Below the pieces are notes generated by a model. The model saw only the letters and a list, made by a program, of their open reading frames with translations, did no database searches and was not told the DNA's origin. The translations under genes and the position numbers were made by a program. Below, one piece after another: positions 11,089 to 20,509 of a stretch of 64,000 nucleotides of DNA (positions are counted from its first letter, which is position 1; every line of letters starts with the position of its first letter). Source of the DNA: Minwuia thermotolerans (GTDB lineage: Bacteria; Pseudomonadota; Alphaproteobacteria; Minwuiales; Minwuiaceae). Location: NCBI RefSeq assembly GCF_002924445.1, contig NZ_PIGG01000026.1, positions 310,001 through 374,000 on the forward strand, in the 5' to 3' direction.

Positions 11089-11234
11089 GCTTGAAGACTC
11101 TCCCTTGCCGCGCCAACTGGCGGCGATAAGCTCGGGCCGATGGCCGGGCAGGACAGTACATAATGTCGCGCCCGCGGCAAACTGACTTGTATGGCGGACC
11201 GGGACGCGCGCCCGGCCGGGAGGAAGGAATCGGA

Positions 11235-12170
11235 TTGGCCACGCTGTTCGTCACCCACATGGACTGTCTGATGCACGACACCGGACCGTCCCATCCCGAA
11301 AGGCCGGACCGGCTGCGCGCTGTCACCCATGCCCTGAACGAGACCGATTTTCCCGACCTCGTGCGCCGCGAGGCGCCGCTGGCGAGCGACGATCAGATCG
11401 CGCTGGCCCATCCCGCCGACCACGTCGCCGCCGTCTTCGACGCGGTCCCGGGGCAGGGCCGCCGCCATCTCGACGGCGACACCGTGGTCTCGCCGGGCTC
11501 GGCGGAGGCCGCCCGGCGCGCCGCCGGCGCGGTGATTGCCGCCATCGACGCGGTCTTTGCCGGCGAGGCCGCGAACGCCTTCTGCGCCGTGCGGCCGCCG
11601 GGGCATCACGCCGAGCGCCGCACGCCGATGGGCTTCTGTCTGTTCAACAACGTCGCCATCGGCGCGCAGCACGCCCGCAAGGCGCACGACATCCGCCGCG
11701 TCGCCGTGATCGACTTCGACGTCCATCACGGCAACGGCACCCAGGACCTGTTTCAGGACGATCCGGAGCTGTTCTACGGCTCAACCCACCAGTGGCCCCT
11801 CTATCCCGGCACCGGGGCCAGGGAGGAGCGCGGCGTCTCCGGCAATATCGTCAATGCCTGCCTGCCGCCCGCGGCCGGTTCGGCGGATTTCCGCGCAGCC
11901 ATGACCGACGAGGTGCTGCCGCGGCTGAAGGCCTTTCAGCCTGAACTGCTGATCGTTTCCGCCGGCTTCGACGCCCACGAGCGCGATCCGCTGGCCAATC
12001 TGAACCTGACCGACGACGACTATGCATGGATCACGGCGGAGTTGATGGCGGTCGCCGACGAATGCTGCGCGGGCAGGGTGGTATCGGTGCTCGAAGGCGG
12101 TTATGACCTCGATGCGTTGCAGACGGCGTCCGCGGCGCATGTCCGCGAACTGGAACGAAAGAAGGGCTGA
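11235..12170 (+). CDS. Histone deacetylase family protein (class II HDAC-like)
   Basis: A 311-residue arginase/deacetylase-fold protein. Active-site features: RPPGHHA with His124-His125, DFDVHHGNGTQ supplying metal ligands Asp162 and His164, and SAGFDAH supplying the third ligand Asp. Bacterial members remove acetyl groups from lysines, polyamines or acetoin-related substrates; the target is unknown. TTG 11235 is chosen because GGGAGGAAGG sits just upstream and homologues begin at this point; an upstream ATG at 11163 would add 24 unconvincing residues. The stop codon abuts the xseB start directly. Confidence 0.92.
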   Translation: MATLFVTHMDCLMHDTGPSHPERPDRLRAVTHALNETDFPDLVRREAPLASDDQIALAHPADHVAAVFDAVPGQGRRHLDGDTVVSPGSAEAARRAAGAVIAAIDAVFAGEAANAFCAVRPPGHHAERRTPMGFCLFNNVAIGAQHARKAHDIRRVAVIDFDVHHGNGTQDLFQDDPELFYGSTHQWPLYPGTGAREERGVSGNIVNACLPPAAGSADFRAAMTDEVLPRLKAFQPELLIVSAGFDAHERDPLANLNLTDDDYAWITAELMAVADECCAGRVVSVLEGGYDLDALQTASAAHVRELERKKG

Positions 12171-12419
12171 ATGACCGAGATCCCAGACGACATCCGGCAG
12201 ATGAACTTCGAGACGGCCCTGCAGGAGCTGGAGAAGATCGTCGGCCGGCTGGAATCAGGGGATGTCGACCTGGAGGACTCGATCGACATGTACGCGCGGG
12301 GCGTACACCTGAAGGCGCATTGCGAGGCCAAGCTGAAGGCCGCCGAGGCGCGGGTGGAAAAGCTCGTGATCGGAACCGACGGCCAGCCCGCCGGCTCGGA
12401 ACCCTTCGAGACCGAGTGA
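12171..12419 (+). CDS. xseB: Exodeoxyribonuclease VII small subunit
   Basis: An 82-residue helical protein with the XseB pattern (MNFETALQELEKIVGRLESGDVDLEDSI). Several copies bind one XseA to form the single-strand-specific nuclease ExoVII. It begins on the base after the deacetylase stop codon and is followed within six bases by ispA, the usual xseB-ispA-dxs order. xseA is not in the window. Confidence 0.97.
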   Translation: MTEIPDDIRQMNFETALQELEKIVGRLESGDVDLEDSIDMYARGVHLKAHCEAKLKAAEARVEKLVIGTDGQPAGSEPFETE

Positions 12420-12424
12420 ACGGC

Positions 12425-13315
12425 ATGAACGCGGCGTTGGCAGAGGCGCTTCAGGCGAGCGCGGCGGCGGTCGAAGCCGAACTCGACAGGCTCGCCACGG
12501 TTCCCGACGCGCTGGAGGCGCGAGTATGGGAAGCCATGCGCTATTCGCTGTTCGCCGGGGGCAAGCGGCTCCGGCCGTTCCTGGTCATGGCGACGGGCGA
12601 TCTGTTCTTCGTGCCGCACGATTCCTCGGTCCGCGCCGCTGCCGCGATCGAGATGATCCACACCTATTCGCTGATTCACGACGATCTGCCCTGCATGGAC
12701 GACGACGACCTGCGGCGCGGCAAGCCGACCAATCACCGCCAGTTCGACGAGGCGACAGCGGTGCTGGCCGGCGATGCGCTGCAGCCGCTGGCGTTCCGCA
12801 CCCTGCTGGACCCGGCCACCGATCCCAGCGCCGACATCCGCCTCGATCTGGCGCAGCGGCTGGCGCGTGCGGCCGGCGCCGAGGGCATGGTCGGCGGGCA
12901 GATGATCGACCTGCAGGCGGAGACGACATCCTACGATCTCGACCAGATCACCCGGCTGCAGAACATGAAGACCGGCGCGCTGATCGCCTGGTCATGCGAG
13001 GCCGGCGCCATACTCGGCCGCGCCACGGCGCGGGAACGGGAGGCGCTGAAGGCCTATGGCCTCGACCTCGGTCTGGCCTTCCAGATCGCCGACGATCTGC
13101 TCGACGCGGCCGGCTCGGCAGAGGAAATGGGCAAGGCCGTCGGCAAGGACGCCGAGGCCGGCAAGGAAACCTTCATCACGCTGATGGGCCCCGAAGGTGC
13201 GCGAAAAAGGGCGGAGGAACTGGTTGCACACGCCGTCGCGCGCCTTGATTTGTTTGGTGAAAGGGCCTTTCTATTGAGGGAAGTGGCGCGGTATGTGATC
13301 GACCGGCGGTCGTGA
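12425..13315 (+). CDS. ispA: Farnesyl/geranyl diphosphate synthase
   Basis: A 296-residue short-chain polyprenyl synthase that condenses IPP with allylic diphosphates in the cytosol. The first Asp-rich motif reads DDLPCMDDDDLRRG and the second FQIADDLLD, with GGKRLRP near the N-terminus. It lies between xseB and dxs, so one transcript links substrate supply (dxs) and chain elongation. ATG 12425 follows the xseB stop by five bases; the open frame extends upstream but only as a shadow of xseB. Confidence 0.95.
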   Translation: MNAALAEALQASAAAVEAELDRLATVPDALEARVWEAMRYSLFAGGKRLRPFLVMATGDLFFVPHDSSVRAAAAIEMIHTYSLIHDDLPCMDDDDLRRGKPTNHRQFDEATAVLAGDALQPLAFRTLLDPATDPSADIRLDLAQRLARAAGAEGMVGGQMIDLQAETTSYDLDQITRLQNMKTGALIAWSCEAGAILGRATAREREALKAYGLDLGLAFQIADDLLDAAGSAEEMGKAVGKDAEAGKETFITLMGPEGARKRAEELVAHAVARLDLFGERAFLLREVARYVIDRRS

Positions 13316-13362
13316 CCGTCAAGCGCCCGGCCCGCACGGCAGTAGCAAAGGGGTAAGCGGCA

Positions 13363-15288
13363 GTGGCCGAAACTTCGAAAACACCATTGCTCGACACCGT
13401 CAGCAGCCCGGCGGAGCTCAGGGGACTGGCGCCCGAGCAGCTCCGCCAGCTGGCGGACGAACTGCGGGCGGAGACGATCGATGCGGTCTCCCAGACCGGC
13501 GGGCACCTGGGCGCGGGGCTGGGCGTCGTCGAACTGACGACGGTGCTGCACTACGTCTTCAACACGCCCGACGACAAGCTGATCTTCGACGTCGGCCACC
13601 AGTGCTATCCGCACAAGATCCTGACCGAGCGACGCGACCGAATCCGCACGCTCCGCCAGGGCGGCGGCCTGTCGGGCTTCACCAAGCGCGCGGAAAGCGT
13701 CTACGACCCCTTCGGCGCGGCCCATTCATCGACCTCAATCTCGGCCGGGCTGGGCTTCGACGTCGCCCACCGCATGCAGGGCCAGCCCAACCGCGTGGTC
13801 GCGGTGATCGGCGACGGGGCCATGTCGGCTGGCATGGCCTACGAGGCGATGAACAATGCCGGCAGCATGAAAAGCCGGATGATCGTCATCCTGAACGACA
13901 ACGAGATGTCGATCGCCCCGCCGGTCGGCGGCATGAGCGCCTATCTCTCGCGGCTGATCTCCGGCAAGCCCTATCTGTCGATCCGCGAGGTCGGCAAGAA
14001 GCTGGCCGAACGCTTCCCGCGGCAGCTCTCCAAGATGGCCCAGCGCGCCGAGGAATTCGCCCGCGGCATGCTTACCGGCGGCACCATGTTCGAGGAGCTG
14101 GGTTTCTACTATGTCGGCCCGGTGGACGGGCACAATATCGACCACCTGCTGCCGGTGCTGGAGAACGTCCGCGATGCCGGCAGCGGCCCGATCCTGGTGC
14201 ATGTCGTCACCGAGAAGGGCAAGGGCTATCCGCCAGCGGAGCAGTCGGCGGACAAATATCACGGCGTCGCCAAGTTCGACGTGGTCACCGGTGCGCAGCA
14301 GAAGGGCAAGCCGAATGCGCCGGCCTACACCAAGGTCTTCGCCAACGCGCTGGTGAAGGAAGCGGCGAAGGATGACAGGATTGTCGCCGTCACCGCGGCC
14401 ATGCCCTCGGGCACCGGCCTCGACGTCTTCGGCAAGGCCTTTCCCGACCGCACCTTCGACGTCGGCATTGCCGAGCAGCACGGGGTGACCTTCTGCGCCG
14501 GCATGGCGGCCGGCGGCCTGAAGCCCTTTGCGGCGATCTATTCGACCTTCCTGCAGCGCGGCTACGATCAGGTTGTCCACGACGTCGCCATCCAGCGGCT
14601 GCCTGTGCGGTTCGCCATCGACCGGGCCGGCCTGGTCGGCGCCGACGGCCCCACCCATGCGGGCGCATTCGACGTCACCTATCTGGCGACGCTGCCGGGT
14701 TTCGTGGTCATGGCGAGCGCCGACGAGGCGGAACTGGTTCACATGGTCGCCACCGCGGCGGCGATCGACGACCGGCCCTCGGCCTTCCGCTATCCGCGCG
14801 GCGAGGGCGTGGGCCTGGAAATGCCGGAGGAAGGCACGCCCCTGGAGATCGGCAAGGGCCGGATCGTGCGCGAGGGCAATGCCGTCGCCATCCTATCCTT
14901 CGGCGGGCGGCTGCAGGAATGCATGAAGGCGGCCGAGGACCTGGCCGCGCGCGGGCTGAGCGCCACCGTGGCCGATGCCCGCTTCGCCAAGCCGCTGGAT
15001 ACCGACCTGATTACCCGGCTCGCACGGGAGCATCCGCTGCTGGTCACCATCGAGGAAGGCGCGGTCGGCGGCTTCGCCAGCCATGTGCTGCATTTCCTGG
15101 CGCAGAACGACCTGACCGACGGGCTGAAGGTGCGGCCCATGTGCCTGCCCGACATCTTCATCGATCAGGACAAGCCGGAGAAGATGTACGATGTCGCCGG
15201 TCTCAACGCGCAGCATATCGTGGCCACGGTGCTGGGGGCGCTCGACGTCGATGCGCGGGACGGGACGGTCAAACCGGCCAGGGCGTGA
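13363..15288 (+). CDS. dxs: 1-deoxy-D-xylulose-5-phosphate synthase
   Basis: A 641-residue thiamine-diphosphate enzyme that joins pyruvate and glyceraldehyde 3-phosphate, the entry step of the MEP isoprenoid pathway. Visible motifs: [14 protein letters not shown], the ThDP motif [18 protein letters not shown], and the transketolase pyrimidine domain ([15 protein letters not shown]). GTG 13363 is the start, with AAGGGG upstream. It is 47 bp downstream of ispA. Confidence 0.97.
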   Translation: MAETSKTPLLDTVSSPAELRGLAPEQLRQLADELRAETIDAVSQTGGHLGAGLGVVELTTVLHYVFNTPDDKLIFDVGHQCYPHKILTERRDRIRTLRQGGGLSGFTKRAESVYDPFGAAHSSTSISAGLGFDVAHRMQGQPNRVVAVIGDGAMSAGMAYEAMNNAGSMKSRMIVILNDNEMSIAPPVGGMSAYLSRLISGKPYLSIREVGKKLAERFPRQLSKMAQRAEEFARGMLTGGTMFEELGFYYVGPVDGHNIDHLLPVLENVRDAGSGPILVHVVTEKGKGYPPAEQSADKYHGVAKFDVVTGAQQKGKPNAPAYTKVFANALVKEAAKDDRIVAVTAAMPSGTGLDVFGKAFPDRTFDVGIAEQHGVTFCAGMAAGGLKPFAAIYSTFLQRGYDQVVHDVAIQRLPVRFAIDRAGLVGADGPTHAGAFDVTYLATLPGFVVMASADEAELVHMVATAAAIDDRPSAFRYPRGEGVGLEMPEEGTPLEIGKGRIVREGNAVAILSFGGRLQECMKAAEDLAARGLSATVADARFAKPLDTDLITRLAREHPLLVTIEEGAVGGFASHVLHFLAQNDLTDGLKVRPMCLPDIFIDQDKPEKMYDVAGLNAQHIVATVLGALDVDARDGTVKPARA

Positions 15289-15380
15289 CCTGGACGCCAG
15301 ATATGGGGTTCGCGCGTCACGAATCGGCAACATGACGGGTCTATAGCGGCGTCACCACAGGATCGGGGGCCTATAGATCG

Positions 15381-16190
15381 ATGTTTTCCTCGGATACGGT
15401 GCGCTGCCGAACGATCTTCATCTCTGATGTCCATCTGGGCACGCGCGGATGCCAGGCGGAACGCCTGCTCTCCTTCATCAAGGCCTTCGAGGCGGACACG
15501 ATCTACCTGGTGGGCGACATCGTCGACTGCTGGGCGCTGAAACGCGGCTGGTTCTGGCCGCAGAGCCACAACGACGTGGTCCAGAAACTGCTCCGCCAGG
15601 CCCGCAAGGGCGTTCGGGTGATCTACATTCCAGGCAATCACGACGAGGCCTTCCGCGACTATTGCGGCACGCATTTCGGCGGCGTCGAGGTGAAGACGGA
15701 CGACATCCACACCGCCGCCGACGGCAAGCGCTATCTGGTCACCCATGGCGACGCCTTCGACGGCGTCGTGCGCTATGCGAAGTGGCTCGCGGTGCTGGGC
15801 GACTGGTCCTACAACATGCTGATCCGGGTCAACACGGTGCTGGCCCGGGTGCGGCAGCGGCTGGGGCTGCAGTACTGGTCGCTGTCGGCCTATCTGAAGT
15901 TCAAGGTCAAGAACGCGGTGCAGTTCATCGACAACTACGAGACCACCGTGGCCGACGAGGCGCGCCGCCGCGCCGTCGATGGCGTCATCTGCGGCCACAT
16001 CCACCATGCCGAGATCCGGGAGATCGAGGGCATCACCTACGTCAACGACGGCGACTGGGTTGAGAGCTGCACTGCGGTGATCGAGCGCCAGGACGGTCGC
16101 CTGGAGATCATCCGCTGGTCGGACGCCCTAGCCGAAGCCTTCGCCGAGAAGCGGGCCGCCGGCGAACGCTCCAGAATTCGGGCCGCGTGA
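15381..16190 (+). CDS. UDP-2,3-diacylglucosamine diphosphatase-like metallophosphoesterase
   Basis: A 269-residue calcineurin-fold phosphoesterase of the COG2908 (LpxH-related) type. The metal-binding blocks appear in order: DVHLG, GDIVD, GNHDE, THGD and GHIHH. The family includes LpxH of lipid A synthesis; many alphaproteobacteria use LpxI instead, so the exact substrate may be another nucleoside diphosphate lipid. The last four bases overlap the start of the glycosyltransferase gene, which supports a role in envelope glycolipid metabolism. Family sure, reaction inferred. Confidence 0.85.
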   Translation: MFSSDTVRCRTIFISDVHLGTRGCQAERLLSFIKAFEADTIYLVGDIVDCWALKRGWFWPQSHNDVVQKLLRQARKGVRVIYIPGNHDEAFRDYCGTHFGGVEVKTDDIHTAADGKRYLVTHGDAFDGVVRYAKWLAVLGDWSYNMLIRVNTVLARVRQRLGLQYWSLSAYLKFKVKNAVQFIDNYETTVADEARRRAVDGVICGHIHHAEIREIEGITYVNDGDWVESCTAVIERQDGRLEIIRWSDALAEAFAEKRAAGERSRIRAA

Positions 16191-17194
16191 GAATTGCGCT
16201 CGTCACCGACGCCTGGCATCCGCAGGTCAACGGCGTCGTGCGGACCTGGAGCCGCGTGATCGAGGAGTGCGAGCCGTTGGGGCACGAGTTTCTCGTCATC
16301 GCCCCGCGCGACTTCCGCACCATGCCCTTGCCGACCTATCCCGAAATCCGCATCGCCGTCGCGCCCGGCGCCGGGCTGCGGCGGCGGCTCGCCGAATTCC
16401 GGCCCCAGGCGGTCCATATCGCCACCGAAGGGCCGCTGGGTCTGGCGGCACGGCGGTTCTGTGTCCGGCGCGGCTGGCCGTTCACCACCAGCTATCACAC
16501 GAAATTTCCCGAATACCTCGCCGCGCGGCTGCCCGTGCCGCTCAATTGGGGATACCGGGCGATACGCTGGTTCCACCGCCGCTCGTCCGGCGTTCTGGTG
16601 GCGACGCGCTCGATCCGCCGCGAACTGGAGGCGCAGGGCTTCGCCAACATCGTCGACTGGAGCCGGGGCGTCGATACGGCGCTGTTCCGCCCCGACGGGC
16701 CGAGGGCATGGGAGGGCGGCGAGCCGCTTTTCCTCTATGTCGGACGGGTGGCGGTGGAGAAGAACATCGAGGCCTTCCTGGCCCTCGACCTGCCGGGCAA
16801 GAAGGCGGTCGTCGGCGACGGCCCTCAGCTCGCCGAACTGAAGCGGAATCACCCCGACGCGATCTTCCCGGGGGCGAAGTTCGGAGAGGAACTGGCCGCC
16901 TGGTACCGCAGCGCCAGCGTCTTCGTCTTCCCCAGCCGCACCGACACCTTCGGTCTCGTGCTGCTGGAGGCGCTGGCCTCCGGCGTGGCCGTCGCGGCCT
17001 ATCCGGTGCCCGGGCCGCTGGACGTGATCGGGGCCGACGGGCCGGGTGTACTGGACGAGGATCTGGGCCAGGCCGCGCTGGCGGCGCTGGAAGTCGACGC
17101 CGCCCGTTGCCGGACCCACGCCATGCGGTTCTCGTGGGCGGCCTGCGCACGGCAGTTCCTCGACAATCTGGCGCCGATCGCGACAAAGGGGTAG
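16187..17194 (+). CDS. GT4-family glycosyltransferase
   Basis: A 335-residue retaining glycosyltransferase with two Rossmann domains. N-terminal VTDAWHPQVNGVVRT matches the MgtA/GtfA alpha-mannosyl or glucosyl lipid transferases; FPSRTDTFGLVLLEALASG carries the donor-binding Glu. The GTG start overlaps the preceding stop (GTGA), so it is co-translated with the phosphoesterase. It probably adds a sugar to a diacylglycerol-type or lipid acceptor; this acceptor is inferred from family members. Confidence 0.9.
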   Translation: MRIALVTDAWHPQVNGVVRTWSRVIEECEPLGHEFLVIAPRDFRTMPLPTYPEIRIAVAPGAGLRRRLAEFRPQAVHIATEGPLGLAARRFCVRRGWPFTTSYHTKFPEYLAARLPVPLNWGYRAIRWFHRRSSGVLVATRSIRRELEAQGFANIVDWSRGVDTALFRPDGPRAWEGGEPLFLYVGRVAVEKNIEAFLALDLPGKKAVVGDGPQLAELKRNHPDAIFPGAKFGEELAAWYRSASVFVFPSRTDTFGLVLLEALASGVAVAAYPVPGPLDVIGADGPGVLDEDLGQAALAALEVDAARCRTHAMRFSWAACARQFLDNLAPIATKG

Positions 17195-17232
17195 GAAAGG
17201 GAAAAGAATACGCGGCAAGGGAGACCCCGTCC

Positions 17233-17979
17233 ATGACCCCCGACCTGAAGGAAATGCGGATCGATCTCGCCTGCGCGCTCCGCTGGGCTGCGCGCCTCGG
17301 CCTGCACGAGGGCGTCTGCAACCACTTCTCGCTGGCCGTGCCCGACGCCGACGGCGCGATGCGCGGCAACCGCTTCCTGATCAACCCCTATGGCTGGCAC
17401 TGGTCGGAGATCACCGCGTCGTCGCTGGTCATGGTGGACGCGGACGGCAATGTGATCGAGGGCGACAACGAGGTGGAGGATACCGCCTTCACCATTCACC
17501 GCGGCATCCATGTCGCCGCGCCGCACGCTGTCTGCGTCATGCACACGCACATGCCGCACACCACGGCGCTTACCCTGCTTCGGGACGGCGAACTCAAGAT
17601 GTGCGAGCAGAACGCGCTCAATTTCCACGACCGCATCGCCTACGACGAGGACTACAACGGCCTGTCGCTGGACAACGCCGAGGGCGACCGCATCGCCTCG
17701 AAACTGGGCAACCGCTCGGTGCTGATGATGGCGAGCCACGGCGTCACCGTGACGGGTCCGAACGTCCGCGAATGCTTCAACGATCTGTACTACCTGGAGC
17801 GCGCGGCGACCTTCCAGGTGCTGGCGCGGTCCACGGGCGGGAAGCTTCGCACGCTCTCGGACGAGGTCGTTGCCCTGACCTCGCGCCAGATGGCGGAGGA
17901 GCGGCCCAAGCTGGCCGAGCGGCACTTCTCGGCGCTCCGGCGCATCCTGGAGCGGGAAGAGCCGGAGTTTCTGAACTGA
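17233..17979 (+). CDS. Class II aldolase/adducin family protein
   Basis: 248 residues with the zinc-binding HTHMPHTTAL motif and the family pattern ALRWAARLGLHEGVCNHFS near the start and MASHGVTVTGPNV later. Members cleave sugar phosphates (fuculose or ribulose type) or act as decarboxylases; no kinase or isomerase gene accompanies it, so the substrate is unknown. Start ATG 17233 lies 38 bp after the glycosyltransferase stop. The long open frame of another phase that runs into it from 16267 is a shadow of the glycosyltransferase. Confidence 0.92.
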   Translation: MTPDLKEMRIDLACALRWAARLGLHEGVCNHFSLAVPDADGAMRGNRFLINPYGWHWSEITASSLVMVDADGNVIEGDNEVEDTAFTIHRGIHVAAPHAVCVMHTHMPHTTALTLLRDGELKMCEQNALNFHDRIAYDEDYNGLSLDNAEGDRIASKLGNRSVLMMASHGVTVTGPNVRECFNDLYYLERAATFQVLARSTGGKLRTLSDEVVALTSRQMAEERPKLAERHFSALRRILEREEPEFLN

Positions 17980-18016
17980 CCGGTATGCCGGTGACGTCGC
18001 GCGAGTGGATTTTCCC

Positions 18017-18048
18017 CCTCCCCCGGTCATTCTCCGGCAAGGGGGAGG
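18017..18048. repeat. C/G-rich stem-loop downstream of the aldolase gene
   Basis: CCTCCCCC (18017-18024) can pair with GGGGGAGG (18041-18048) across a 16-base loop. It follows the aldolase stop by 37 bases and precedes a small gene. It lacks a U-tract, so it may be a weak terminator or a dispersed intergenic repeat. Confidence 0.5.
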
Positions 18049-18079
18049 AAGCGAAGTCACGCGGCACAAGCTTCATTCC

Positions 18080-18361
18080 ATGGTCGTGATGGATCGACCG
18101 CGGCGGCTGCCGGACGGGCGGCTGACGGCGCATCTGCTCTCCGACCGCGCCGGCCCGGCGGGCTACCGGGAACTCATGCCTGTGGCGCTTTCGCTCGGCT
18201 GCCATCCGCGCGCGCTGCAGGAGCCGGGCACCTACAAGGAGCATTTCGATCTCATGGGGGAGAAGCGGATCGGGGCGGCGCTGGCGCATCCCGATATCGC
18301 CACGGTGACCTGGCGCCGGATCGCCGACATCCTGAAGGCGAAGCGCGCTCAGCGGTCCTGA
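18080..18361 (+). CDS. Small DUF4031-like protein
   Basis: A basic protein of 93 residues resembling DUF4031 proteins (N-terminal VMDRPRRLPDGRLTAHLLSD, C-terminal FDLMGEKRIGAALAH). Function unknown. Start uncertain: ATG 18080 or 18089; the frame is open back to 18005 but that region forms the stem-loop noted just upstream. Its last 13 bases overlap the 3' end of dinB on the other strand, an unusual convergent overlap. It could instead be a pseudogene remnant. Confidence 0.5.
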   Translation: MVVMDRPRRLPDGRLTAHLLSDRAGPAGYRELMPVALSLGCHPRALQEPGTYKEHFDLMGEKRIGAALAHPDIATVTWRRIADILKAKRAQRS

Positions 18362-19653
18362 TCGCGCTGCTTCCGCGAGTTCGACCCGAAGCCTCGGCCC
18401 TCGCCGATCGACGTCTTGCCGTAACGGGCGCGGATCCGGTCCAGCGCGCCCTCGATCTGGCGGCGTTTCGCCCGGTTTTGGTCGAGCAGGTCGGGCGGAT
18501 CGGTGTCTCGCTCCCCGTCGAGACCGCTCATGCCGACGCCGATGAGCCGGAACCTGCGCCGCCCGTCCGCCTCGCGGCGCAGCAGCGGCTCGGCGGCATG
18601 GTAGATGGTCCCGGCGAGCTGGGTCAGGTGGTCAAGCGTGTGGCTGCGCGTGTGGACGCGGAAATCGGCGGTGCGGAGCTTCAGCGTCACCGTCCGCCCT
18701 GCGATCCGCTTCTCCTTCAGCGTCGCCGAGACGTCCTCCGACAGCCGCCAGAGGATTCGCGCCAGTTCGTCAAACCCGGCGATATCGTCATTGAATGTCG
18801 TCTCCGTCGAGACGCTCTTGCGTTCCCCGTCCGGGTTGACGGCGCGCGTGTCGCGGCCGTCGGCGAAGGCGCGGAGCCGCTTGCCGATGACGCCGTAGCG
18901 GCGCATCAGCTCGGTCTCGTCATGGCGGCGCAGGTCGGCGAAGGTGCGGATGCCGTCGGCCGCCAGCCGGCCCGCGAAGGCCTTGCCGACGCCATAGATG
19001 TCGGAGACCGGACGCGGCGCCAGGAACTCGACCGCTTCCGCCCGGCCGATGACCGCGAAGCCGCGCGGCTTGTCGAGGTCGGAGGCCAGCTTGGCGAGAA
19101 ACTTGTTGTAGGAGAGGCCGACCGAGATGGTGACGCCGATATCCGTTTCGATACGCCGCGCCAGCCGCGCCAGGGTGGCGGCCGGACTGGCGTGGTGGAC
19201 GCGCGCCGTGCCGGTCAGGTCGAGGAAGGCCTCGTCGATCGACAACGGCTCGACCAGCGGCGTCAGGTCCAGCATCAGGGTCCGGATCTCGCGACTGACG
19301 GCGGCGTACTTCTTCATGTCCGGTTTCCGGACTACTGCATCCGGACAGGCCTTCAGCGCCTTGAACATGGGCATGGCGGAGCGGACGCCGTAGATCCGCG
19401 CCATGTAACAGGCGGTCGAGACGACGCCGCGCCGGCCGCCGCCGATGATCAGCGGCCTGTCGCGCAGGCTCGGATCGTCGCGCTTCTCCACCGCGGCGTA
19501 GAAGGCGTCGCAGTCGATATGGGCGATCGAGAGGTCGTGCAGTTCCGCGTGGCCGAGCGTGCGCGGCGACCCGCAGGCCGCGCACAGGTCCCCGGCGATG
19601 TCCGTCGAGAAGCAGTCGCGGCAGAGCGCGTTCACGACGTCGGCCAGAGCCAT
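18349..19653 (-). CDS. dinB: DNA polymerase IV with N-terminal zinc-ribbon extension
   Basis: A 434-residue Y-family translesion polymerase. Catalytic acidic residues appear in IAHIDCDAFYA (Asp47; steric-gate Tyr52) and in SIDEAFLDL; KFLAKLASDLDKP and the little-finger domain follow. Ahead of the polymerase core, about 40 residues contain CRDC (Cys11, Cys14) and CAAC (Cys24, Cys27), a likely zinc ribbon absent from E. coli DinB. The C-terminal tail is basic and has no obvious QLxLF clamp-binding motif. The start overlaps the end of the ROK kinase gene by 22 bases, so the two are coupled. Confidence 0.94.
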   Translation of the reverse strand: MALADVVNALCRDCFSTDIAGDLCAACGSPRTLGHAELHDLSIAHIDCDAFYAAVEKRDDPSLRDRPLIIGGGRRGVVSTACYMARIYGVRSAMPMFKALKACPDAVVRKPDMKKYAAVSREIRTLMLDLTPLVEPLSIDEAFLDLTGTARVHHASPAATLARLARRIETDIGVTISVGLSYNKFLAKLASDLDKPRGFAVIGRAEAVEFLAPRPVSDIYGVGKAFAGRLAADGIRTFADLRRHDETELMRRYGVIGKRLRAFADGRDTRAVNPDGERKSVSTETTFNDDIAGFDELARILWRLSEDVSATLKEKRIAGRTVTLKLRTADFRVHTRSHTLDHLTQLAGTIYHAAEPLLRREADGRRRFRLIGVGMSGLDGERDTDPPDLLDQNRAKRRQIEGALDRIRARYGKTSIGEGRGFGSNSRKQRDQDR

Positions 19654-20504
19654 GCGGCGCCGCGCACGCCGCTGGCGTCACCGAAGACGGGCTGGCTGAT
19701 GACGGTTGAGACGTAGTCGGAGAAGACGTGATCGTTCAGCCGGTCGGCGACGGGCTGATAGAGCTCCACGCGGTTGGAGATGCCGCCGCCCAGGACGATC
19801 ATGTCGGGATCGATGATGTTGATGACATGAGCCAGGGCCCGCGCCAGGCGGTCGACATAGTCCGCCCAGATTCCGCTGTCCGCGATCTCGCGCGCCGGAA
19901 CGCGCCGCCCGGTCTTGTCCAGGTGGAGACGCTCCACCGCCGGACCGGAGAGGAAAGTCTCGATGCAGCCACGCTTTCCGCACCAGCAGGCCGGGCCGGG
20001 GCGCTCGTCGTCACGCGGCCAGGGCAGGGGATTGTGGCCCCACTCCCCGGCGATGGCGTTTGGGCCGGTCAGCGTCTTGCGGTCGATCACCAGCCCGGCG
20101 CCGACTCCGGTGCCGAGAATGACGCCGAAAACCGTCGGCGCGCCGGCGGCTGCGCCGTCGATGGCTTCGGAAAGCGCGAAGCAGTTGGCGTCGTTCGCCA
20201 GCCGGACCGGGCGGCGCAGGGCGGCCTCCAGATCCCGCGCCAGGGGCTGGCCGTTGAGCCAGGTGGAGTTGCAGTTCTTCATCAGTCCTGTGACGGGGGA
20301 GACCGCGCCTGGCGTGCCGACGCCGACGCGTCCCCGCCGGCCGGTTCGCTCCTCGAGCTCTGCCACCAGGCCCAAGATGGCGTCGATGGTGGCGTGGTAG
20401 TCGTCGCGGGGGGCGGGCACGCGTTGACGGTACATCTCGCGGCCCCGGTCATCGATCGCCAGGGCCTCGATCTTGGTGCCGCCGAGATCGATGCCGATGC
20501 GCAT
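19632..20504 (-). CDS. ROK-family sugar kinase (fructokinase/glucokinase-like)
   Basis: 290 residues starting with the phosphate-1 motif MRIGIDLGGTKIEA. The ROK zinc motif CWCGKRGCIETFLSG and GEWGHNPLPW are present, as is the GTGVGAGLV adenosine loop. Such proteins phosphorylate fructose, glucose or N-acetylglucosamine. It has no DNA-binding domain, so it is a kinase and not a ROK repressor. It lies five bases after the HAD gene and overlaps dinB. Confidence 0.93.
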   Translation of the reverse strand: MRIGIDLGGTKIEALAIDDRGREMYRQRVPAPRDDYHATIDAILGLVAELEERTGRRGRVGVGTPGAVSPVTGLMKNCNSTWLNGQPLARDLEAALRRPVRLANDANCFALSEAIDGAAAGAPTVFGVILGTGVGAGLVIDRKTLTGPNAIAGEWGHNPLPWPRDDERPGPACWCGKRGCIETFLSGPAVERLHLDKTGRRVPAREIADSGIWADYVDRLARALAHVINIIDPDMIVLGGGISNRVELYQPVADRLNDHVFSDYVSTVISQPVFGDASGVRGAAWLWPTS

Positions 20505-20509
20505 GGCGC

